From Methanocella_A sp049676595 (GTDB lineage: Archaea > Halobacteriota > Methanocellia > Methanocellales > Methanocellaceae), in assembly GCF_049676595.1 (NCBI RefSeq), contig NZ_CP187259.1:1674001-1738000 (forward strand): a stretch of 64,000 nucleotides of DNA, written 5' to 3'. This document shows, in pieces, positions 57,608 to 64,000 of the stretch. The notes under the pieces were generated by a model. That model was not told the origin of the DNA, ran no database searches, and saw only the letters and a program-made list of their open reading frames with translations. The position numbers were made by a program, and so were the translations under genes. Every line of letters starts with the position of its first letter. Within the stretch, counting starts at the first letter, position 1.

Positions 57608-60139
57608 CTAACCCGGAAGGCTATCAGCATCTGACACCCGGTGCTCAATCTTCTTCTGGTTCAGAGCAGTGCAAAAGCTTTGGATCTCTTCCTCGATCAG
57701 CTTCCTGTCAGTGATGTCCGTATGGATCACCACGATGCCTCTCATTCCGGCGTTCGAGAGCCGGGTTGCTTTCAAGCTGAACCAGCGCTGTTTATCCGGG
57801 GAATGGCAATCATATTCAGCGGTAAAAGTCTCTTTCTCCCCGGCCAGGACGGCCCTCATGCCTTCAAGTACTTCCCGGGCTCTGTCAGACCCCTCTCCGG
57901 CCGCCTTTTCGCAGACCCCGAAGTAGTTCGCTCCCACGCCAGTCTTCGGCGAGTCCGGGGCGCCGTTCTCCCTGCTGAACTTACGCCATGCCTCATTCGT
58001 AGTGATGATCGTCCCCGTTTCATCTATGACTGCGATGCTGGCGCTGATGGCATCAAGCACGGCTCCGTTGAACCTGGCTGCCTTGATCAGCGCTCTCTCC
58101 AGGTTCTTCTGATCAGTAAGGTCGTAGCTGTAACCGCAATAACCTGCGAAGCTTCCGCCGATGTCGGTGTACGGTATGCAGGTATCGGCTATCCACCTGT
58201 ACTCCCCGGTCCTGTGCCGCAGGCGGTACTCGAGCTTGAAGGTCTCCCGGTTGTTATACGCTTTCAGGAATTGTTCTGTGAACCTGGCGTAGTCATCCGG
58301 GTGGATGAGATCCGCCCAGCAACTTTCCGGCTCACGCTCAATTTCTCTGCCTGTAAATTCTGCCCTGCGCCGGTTTATGAAGTTGCATTTTCCGTCGATG
58401 CCCGTGCTCCAGATCATGGCGGGGAAGTTTTCGAAGATCGTCCGGTAGTAGTCCCGGGCTTTTGCCATGGCCAGCTCTACCTTCTTCCGCTCTGTGATGT
58501 CGAGGATGACTCCGATGATGCCTTCCGGAGTTCCCGCCGTGTTATAGAAAGGCGCCTTGTAGACGATCACGTCGTGCACAGAGCCATCTGCGTGGCGGCC
58601 CCGGGTCTCATGGGCCAGGGGTCTGTCTTCCTGCAGCACAATTAGGTCGCTATCCTCGTGCTGCCTGGAGAACTCTTCTGACATTATTTCCTTGACTGAC
58701 CTGCCAACGATCCGCTCCTTCGGGTACCCGAGAAACTTTTCATATGCGGTATTACAGTCAAGGTAAACTCCTGCTCTGTCCTTGTAGAACAGGGGCGTGG
58801 GAATGGCATCCATCAAGGTCTGGACGAAGCGCAGGTGTTCCTCCCTCGCCTTTTCCGCCTTCTTCCGCTCGGTAATGTCCGCGAAGTAGGCGCAGAAATA
58901 CTCTTTTTCGCTGTACCGGATGTAGTTCAGCGAAACACTGGCCGGGTACTTCCTTCCGTCCTTGCAGCGGTGAACAGTCTCGAATTCTGCGTGGAGGTTT
59001 TCGATAACCTGTCGCTTTACCTGTTCCCATATCTCGGACGTAACCTCAACAGCGATGTCCCGGATGCTCATCCGGGCCAGTTCTCCCCGGGTATATCCGG
59101 TAGTCCTGCACGCGGCCTCGTTAAACCTGTCGAGAGTGCCGTCCGGCCGAATCCAGGCGATGTTTTCCCTGGAGTGGTCAACGGTGTACTGGGTGAGCCT
59201 GAGAGAATCTTCCAGCCGTTTCAGGTCAGTGATGTCCCTTCCCACGATCTGGAACTCTGTCAGCATCCCCTCGTCGCTAAAGGTGCCCCTGTACGTCTCC
59301 TGGATCCACCGCTCTTCACCCCCGGGCACCTTTACCTTCACTTCGTACATGGATGTATGGCCATCCTTTCGGATCGTGTACATGTGCTGCCGCAGCTGGT
59401 CCCTGAGCTCGGCCGGTACCAGGTCGCCGAACCGGCGGCCGATCACGTCTTCCTTCCCGGCCCGAAAGAGCCGGCACCACTGCTCATTGGCAAAGACGAT
59501 CGTCATGTCCGGCTTCAGCCGGACGATCATTTCGCTCTGCTCTTCCACGACCACCCTGTACCTCGCTTCGCTTTCTTTCAGGGCTATCTCAGCCTTCTTT
59601 CTGGCTGTGATGTTCTCGTAGACTATGGCGGCCTTCGGGTGTGCGTACCCGGGCGATATCGGGATCAGTTTGATGAAATAGTAACCCTCATCACGGTTCT
59701 CCGTGACCTTGATCTCCCTCGCATATTCCCGGCCCCGTAGAGCCTCCCTGATGTTCAGCAAAATTTCCGGCTGGAGAAACAGGGGGATGGTATGGCTTTC
59801 CAGGGACTGGCCGATCACTTCCTTTCTCTTCAGGCCGGTATGCTTCAGGAATTGCTCGTTGACTTCGACGACTTTCAGATCCTCGTCTATGAACACGATC
59901 AAGTCTGAGGAGAGGCTCAATGCCGTGGCGATGGAAATTTTGCCTGACACGGAGTAGATCTTGGAGCGGCCGAACGTCTTCATTTCGACCTGTCCGGAAA
60001 TCCGTAGCATATCCAGGTACTTGGCAACCGAGTTCCTTCCCATCCCAAGCTTTTTTGATACCTCAGAAATTGTCATGCCCTTCGGGGATATTTTCAGAAG
60101 CTCGATGATCTGTTTAAGCTCCTTCTGTTGGCCGTCCAT
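57608..60139 (-). CDS. One-component regulator: N-terminal HTH and six PAS domains
   Basis: The 843-aa protein has an HTH at residues 10-60 (GMTISEVSKKLGMGRNSVAK; YLDMLRISGQVEMKTFGRSK) followed by PAS domains at about 73-185, 190-305, 310-430, 435-555, 560-685 and 690-825. Several are joined by ITARKKAE/ITERKKAE linkers. No histidine kinase, GGDEF or other output domain is present, so DNA binding by the HTH is the likely output. Such PAS arrays sense redox, gases or small ligands; the ligand is not predictable. The gene lies between the VWA operon and the second MCP. Confidence 0.88.
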   Translation of the reverse strand: MDGQQKELKQIIELLKISPKGMTISEVSKKLGMGRNSVAKYLDMLRISGQVEMKTFGRSKIYSVSGKISIATALSLSSDLIVFIDEDLKVVEVNEQFLKHTGLKRKEVIGQSLESHTIPLFLQPEILLNIREALRGREYAREIKVTENRDEGYYFIKLIPISPGYAHPKAAIVYENITARKKAEIALKESEARYRVVVEEQSEMIVRLKPDMTIVFANEQWCRLFRAGKEDVIGRRFGDLVPAELRDQLRQHMYTIRKDGHTSMYEVKVKVPGGEERWIQETYRGTFSDEGMLTEFQIVGRDITDLKRLEDSLRLTQYTVDHSRENIAWIRPDGTLDRFNEAACRTTGYTRGELARMSIRDIAVEVTSEIWEQVKRQVIENLHAEFETVHRCKDGRKYPASVSLNYIRYSEKEYFCAYFADITERKKAEKAREEHLRFVQTLMDAIPTPLFYKDRAGVYLDCNTAYEKFLGYPKERIVGRSVKEIMSEEFSRQHEDSDLIVLQEDRPLAHETRGRHADGSVHDVIVYKAPFYNTAGTPEGIIGVILDITERKKVELAMAKARDYYRTIFENFPAMIWSTGIDGKCNFINRRRAEFTGREIEREPESCWADLIHPDDYARFTEQFLKAYNNRETFKLEYRLRHRTGEYRWIADTCIPYTDIGGSFAGYCGYSYDLTDQKNLERALIKAARFNGAVLDAISASIAVIDETGTIITTNEAWRKFSRENGAPDSPKTGVGANYFGVCEKAAGEGSDRAREVLEGMRAVLAGEKETFTAEYDCHSPDKQRWFSLKATRLSNAGMRGIVVIHTDITDRKLIEEEIQSFCTALNQKKIEHRVSDADSLPG

Positions 60140-60421
60140 TGCAGAACTACTCGCTATCTTATGATTAAATACTTTTATCAGTTTTCAGCATCGTCTACCA
60201 ATGCACAGCATCAAGACTAGGGCTTACTGTCCGATATCGGAAAGCGTAGCCGAAATGCAGCTGCAAACGTTCTCTTTTGTTACCATCTTTAATGCACAGC
60301 ATTGCTGGCCAGATATTTAAATTACATGGTCTAAAATGGGAATAAAGCATAATTTAGGCTTTAAATTACAAAATATTGCTTAAAAATCCGTAATTTCTAA
60401 AATGATAGTTAGAACGGGTCG

Positions 60422-63232
60422 ATGGGTATGAGTATAAGTCTGAAAAGTATTTCAGTCCAGCTGCTGGCACTAGTGTTAATTATTGCGCTATTGCCGGCTT
60501 TGGCGTTGACCACTTATAATTACATGTCACTGTCAGCGCAGACCAGCGAAAGCCTGAATGAAAAAACTTCCGATATCGGCATCATCGGCAGCCAGGCGTA
60601 CGAGCACAAGATGGAAATTGACCATGGTGTCGCAGTGAAAATTGCCGGGGACGCAAGGCTGAACGCTGCGATAAAACAGGGCGATCCCAGAGCTGTAAAG
60701 AGTTTGGTAGATGAGTACTCGAAGTCTTACGACTTCCTCAATATCATCACGGTGGTCGATAAGAACAGCATTACCCTGGCCCGTTCCGCATCTGGCGAAA
60801 ACGGTGACAGGAACTCGAACAGCTTACTCACAAAGGCGCTGGCGGGCAACGAGTTTACCAGCACTGAGCTGCTACCGGCTTCGACAATACAGAACAACAA
60901 TCTGCAGAGCATGGTTAACCCGACCGGCTTATCCGAAGGTATGGCCATTGTCAGCGCAGTGCCCGTCAAAGATGAGAATAACAACATTATTGGAGCCCTC
61001 TATGTTGCTGAGATCCTGAACTCCGACCCGCACATCGTCGACGATGTCTCTTCAGAAGGAAATGGCTTCTGTAGCGTCTTCCAGGGTGACACCCGCATCG
61101 CCACCAGCATCAAAGACGGCAGCGGGACCAGGGTTCTGGGTTCCAGGGCCGATCCTGGCATGGCGACGCAGGTCCTGCAAGACGGCAAAAGCGTTAGCGA
61201 TTCTATTATCGTGGAGGGGAAACCGCTTTCGGTTTACTACGAGCCGCTGAAAAACTCCGATGGCAAGATCGTGGGCATGCTGGCTACAGGGTACGATATG
61301 GGCCCGTCTATGGCCCGGCTGAATAACATGATCATGATCTCTGTCTTGATCGGCCTGGTCATCGCCGTTCTCGCGGTCGTCGTGGGGCTGCTGGTCGTCA
61401 GGAGGATCACCACGCCGATTCATCGATTGGTCGGGGCTGCCGATAGCATAGCAGCCGGCAATCTGGATACCCCTATCCATACCGGAGCCAGCAATTCCGA
61501 GATCGAGGCACTGTCAGACTCGATCAAGCGGATGGTCAGCAATATCAAAGATCGGGTTATGTTCAACGAGTCCATTCTCAAAGGCATTACTGACCCCTTA
61601 TACGTTGTCGACTCGAACGCACACATCACCTACGTGAACGAGACCGGCGCTAAATTTTTAGGGAGCTCCGCCAGCGACCTCGTGGGCAGGAGATTCGGGG
61701 ATTCCTTCAAGATCCTCGACTCGACGTCCGGCGAGTCTCAGCTCGCCAGGTGCCTGAGGACCGGTGAAACAGCCAGCGGCTTCGAGGTTCACGCCCAGCT
61801 GCAGGACGGCAGGAAACTTTACGTCCGGGGCAGCAACGCGCCTATAAAGGACGCAAGCGGCAGGATCACCGGTGCGGTCGAGCTGCTCCAGGACATGACC
61901 CGGGAGAAGGAAGCTCAGGAGGAGATCAAAAAATCCCAGAAGGATACTATGGAGAAGGCCGCCTTCAGCCAGTCGGTGTTGAACAGTATCCGGGATATCC
62001 ACTTCGTGGTCGACGCGAAAGGCACGATCGAGTACATGAACACCGAAGCCCAGGCCGTGCTGGGCAACGCTCTCGGGCACAACCTCCGGGAAATCGCCCA
62101 CCTCAAGGCCGGTAGCTCGCTGGACGCGCTGACCGGCAGCAAGGACATCCTCGGCTGGGAAAACTTGCTGATCACCGGCAACAGGGAGATACCTGTCCTG
62201 ATCAACGCGGTGCTGATGAAGGACTCGGCCGGGAAAACGTCGGGCCTGAGCATTATCATGCGGGACATCACCGAGCAGAAGAAAGCCGAGGAAAACCTCC
62301 AGAAAATCATCCGGACGGCTAACGAGGTGGCCGAGAAGATGGCGGTGGCCGCCCAGCAGGCGAGCTCTGCCACTGGCCAGGCCATGACCTCCTCCCGGCA
62401 GATCAGCGAGAGTATCTCTCAGATCGCTATCGGGAGCCAGAGCCAGGCGAAGGAAGTAGAAAACATCAGCGGCCTGATCAAGGGCATCTCGTCGGACGCC
62501 GAAAAAGCCTCGAGCGGTGCGAGGTCAGCCTCGGCGCTGCTGGGAGATGCCAGCAGCGCTGCCAAAGACGTCGATGTCGCAGCCAAGCAGGCGCTGAGCA
62601 AGATGTCCGACATCAACGTGACGGTCAACGACTCGGCCAGGATCATCAGGGACCTCGGCGACAAGTCGAAGCAGATCGGCAAGATCGTCGAAGTGATCAC
62701 CAGCATCGCCAGCCAGACCAACCTCCTGGCGCTCAACGCGGCCATCGAGGCAGCCAGGGCTGGCGAGGCCGGCAGAGGCTTCGCCGTGGTGGCCGAAGAA
62801 GTGCGGAAGCTGGCCGAAGACTCGGCGAAGTCCACCGAGCAGATCAGCAACCTGATCTCCCAGATCCGGGAGCAGACCGACCGGGCAGTAGTATCTATGG
62901 ACAAGGGCACGAGCGAGGTAGCCAGCGGGAGCGAAGTGGTCGGAAACGCCCTGAAGTCGGTGGACAAGATCACCCGGCTGGTCGATCAGGTGGCTGACGT
63001 AGCTCTGAACGTCTCCAGCGCGACCGAGAAGCAGGTAAAAGACACCCTCGAGATCGCCAAAGCCATCGAGCAGATCAGCGCAGTGGTGGAGGAAAGCGCT
63101 TCAGCCACCGAGGAAGTCAGCGCTTCCGCGGAGGAAAGCACCGCCACCATGGAAGAGACCGCCGGCATCGCCCAGCAGGTCCTCAAGATGGCCGAGGAGC
63201 TCAAGCGGGAGGTCAACAAGCTCAAGGCATAA
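60422..63232 (+). CDS. Methyl-accepting chemotaxis protein, paralogue of 49827-52646
   Basis: The 936-aa receptor has the same architecture as the 49827 gene: TM1 about 13-32, Cache sensor, TM2 about 300-322, HAMP, two PAS regions (about 380-490 and 500-615), and the MCP signalling domain with IASQTNLLALNAAIEAARAG. The N-terminal SLKSISVQLLALVLIIALLP parallels LRSISVQLIVLVLIVAIVPV of the other. Divergence is greatest in the sensor, suggesting different ligands. ATG 60428 is an alternative start. Confidence 0.92.
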   Translation: MGMSISLKSISVQLLALVLIIALLPALALTTYNYMSLSAQTSESLNEKTSDIGIIGSQAYEHKMEIDHGVAVKIAGDARLNAAIKQGDPRAVKSLVDEYSKSYDFLNIITVVDKNSITLARSASGENGDRNSNSLLTKALAGNEFTSTELLPASTIQNNNLQSMVNPTGLSEGMAIVSAVPVKDENNNIIGALYVAEILNSDPHIVDDVSSEGNGFCSVFQGDTRIATSIKDGSGTRVLGSRADPGMATQVLQDGKSVSDSIIVEGKPLSVYYEPLKNSDGKIVGMLATGYDMGPSMARLNNMIMISVLIGLVIAVLAVVVGLLVVRRITTPIHRLVGAADSIAAGNLDTPIHTGASNSEIEALSDSIKRMVSNIKDRVMFNESILKGITDPLYVVDSNAHITYVNETGAKFLGSSASDLVGRRFGDSFKILDSTSGESQLARCLRTGETASGFEVHAQLQDGRKLYVRGSNAPIKDASGRITGAVELLQDMTREKEAQEEIKKSQKDTMEKAAFSQSVLNSIRDIHFVVDAKGTIEYMNTEAQAVLGNALGHNLREIAHLKAGSSLDALTGSKDILGWENLLITGNREIPVLINAVLMKDSAGKTSGLSIIMRDITEQKKAEENLQKIIRTANEVAEKMAVAAQQASSATGQAMTSSRQISESISQIAIGSQSQAKEVENISGLIKGISSDAEKASSGARSASALLGDASSAAKDVDVAAKQALSKMSDINVTVNDSARIIRDLGDKSKQIGKIVEVITSIASQTNLLALNAAIEAARAGEAGRGFAVVAEEVRKLAEDSAKSTEQISNLISQIREQTDRAVVSMDKGTSEVASGSEVVGNALKSVDKITRLVDQVADVALNVSSATEKQVKDTLEIAKAIEQISAVVEESASATEEVSASAEESTATMEETAGIAQQVLKMAEELKREVNKLKA

Positions 63233-63308
63233 TGGCGGTGACGGACTTTCCGTCATCCCTTTTTACCGATTATCAACACCAAACCCACACAGACTAAATC
63301 GACCCCTG

Positions 63309-63332
63309 CAGGGCAGTCTTTCGACTGCCCTG
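63309..63332 (+). terminator. Perfect 10-bp hairpin downstream of second MCP
   Basis: CAGGGCAGTC and GACTGCCCTG are separated by TTTC. The hairpin lies 77 bp after the MCP stop; no long T-run follows. Confidence 0.45.
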
Positions 63333-63446
63333 CCCCGGGTCTCGAACTTCTCTTCGCGGTTATCTGCCGCGCCACCATAAACACCGGCAACCTTCGCTCT
63401 TTATCTGCGGAAAGTTATTTCTGATTCCCGACTAAATTACTACCCG

Positions 63447-64000
63447 GTGATCATTCTGATACAAGCTGTAAGCCGGGCGCTCGAAGGCAGAGCCGACTAT
63501 TACGATATCCGGCTGCTGGACGTCACCGGTACGGTGATTGAAACCCGCAAAGGCGAGGTTACCAAGGCTATTTCTGGCAAAGATTCCGGTGCGTGCGTCA
63601 GGGTCTTATTCAGCGGCGCCTGGGGGTTTGCCACCACGTCAGATCTTTCAGAGCAGGCTATAAGCAACGCTGCCGACCGGGCAGCCAAGATCGCGAAGGG
63701 CATCAGCGAGGGCATCAAGGATAAAGCCCGCCTGGCTCCGGTAAAAGCGGTGACGGACGAGGCCGTTGTCCCGATGAAGCGCAGCTTCGTGGACGAGTCT
63801 GTGGAAACGAAACTGGAGTACCTGACATCCACTTATAACGCTGTTAAGAAGTACGACTTCGTAGCCAATGTAATGGTCGGCTATAAGGATACTTACACAG
63901 TACAGGAGTTCTATTCCTCGGAAGGGGCGGCAGTGAAGACCCGCGTGCCCCGGATCCTCTGGACCATCGAGATCGTGGGCAAGAAGGATAGCCAGATCCA
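63447..64000 (+). CDS. tldD: TldD/PmbA family metalloprotease (partial, runs off right edge)
   Basis: 184 codons are visible from GTG 63447 to the edge. The N-terminal TldD pattern is clear: ALEGRADYYDIRLLDVTGTV, IETRKGEVTKAISGKDSGAC, and RVLFSGAWGFATTSDLSEQA, with later SSEGAAVKTRVPRILWTIEI. TldD/E proteins form proteolytic complexes that trim modified peptides. The zinc-binding HExxxH would lie beyond the window. A TldE/PmbA partner would be expected downstream. Confidence 0.85.
   Translation, partial: MIILIQAVSRALEGRADYYDIRLLDVTGTVIETRKGEVTKAISGKDSGACVRVLFSGAWGFATTSDLSEQAISNAADRAAKIAKGISEGIKDKARLAPVKAVTDEAVVPMKRSFVDESVETKLEYLTSTYNAVKKYDFVANVMVGYKDTYTVQEFYSSEGAAVKTRVPRILWTIEIVGKKDSQI

Noticed and set aside
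1..64000. tRNA or rRNA genes
   Set aside because: I looked for T-loop (GGTTCRAAT) and rRNA signatures and found no convincing match; a covariance scan would be needed to be sure.

Overview
The window comes from a methanogenic euryarchaeon, most likely a Methanocella-type organism (Methanocellales, Rice Cluster I). The evidence is methenyl-tetrahydromethanopterin cyclohydrolase (mch), an isoprenoid-lipid geranylgeranyl reductase, archaeal Trm1, TruD, Pth2 and RlmE-TRAM, a family B DNA polymerase, TATA/BRE-type promoters, and Shine-Dalgarno sites fitting GGAGGTGATC. The genus is an inference from gene content; no rRNA or tRNA gene was found. Most of the window is GC-rich. The stretch at about 25.85-28.53 kb is strikingly AT-rich and looks acquired.

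Layout. 0-9.7 kb: PhoU-like regulator (cut by the left edge), RlmE, DedA, Mch, DHH phosphoesterase, a methyltransferase, a GTPBP1-like GTPase, an MBL-rhodanese protein, a KGG stress protein and a duplicated-domain protein. 9.7-15 kb: AI-2E-type permease, a membrane protein with paired operators, a TetR/flavodoxin/CDP-alcohol transferase cluster and a DUF6544-like gene. 15-19 kb: a 7TM histidine kinase, then a tandem duplication of a divergent pair (ArsR-like regulator plus small secreted protein). 19-25.5 kb: PolB with a coupled small ORF, an RNB ribonuclease with an apparent N-terminal frameshift, a nitroreductase, and repeats. 25.85-28.56 kb: a three-gene operon that reads as an archaeal Pycsar anti-phage system (multi-TM protein, PycTM-like effector, PycC-like cyclase). 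28.6-45 kb: surface and membrane proteins, M20 peptidase, a cation channel with an unusual filter, DUF169/MBL/DUF2284/DUF2797 proteins and dense intergenic repeats. 45-49.6 kb: MTH865-like protein, the pth2-X-truD operon and geranylgeranyl reductase. 49.8-64 kb: two large MCPs, CheW, Trm1, a membrane/MoxR/VWA operon, an HTH-multi-PAS regulator and TldD (cut by the right edge).

The non-coding DNA is unusually structured. Three repeat families occupy nearly every long gap: (A) arrays of GC-rich CCACGGCGGCAC motifs in opposing orientation; (B) about 170-200 bp palindromic MITE-like elements with 32-bp terminal inverted repeats, five copies; (C) about 250-290 bp purine/pyrimidine-asymmetric hairpin elements rich in GGAGGTC, three copies. 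One C element sits inside a B element, and one B element inside an A array.

The most interesting system is the Pycsar-like operon. Next come the duplicated regulator/secreted-protein cassette, the repeat families, a candidate structured RNA near 30.7 kb, and an exonuclease-degenerate PolB.
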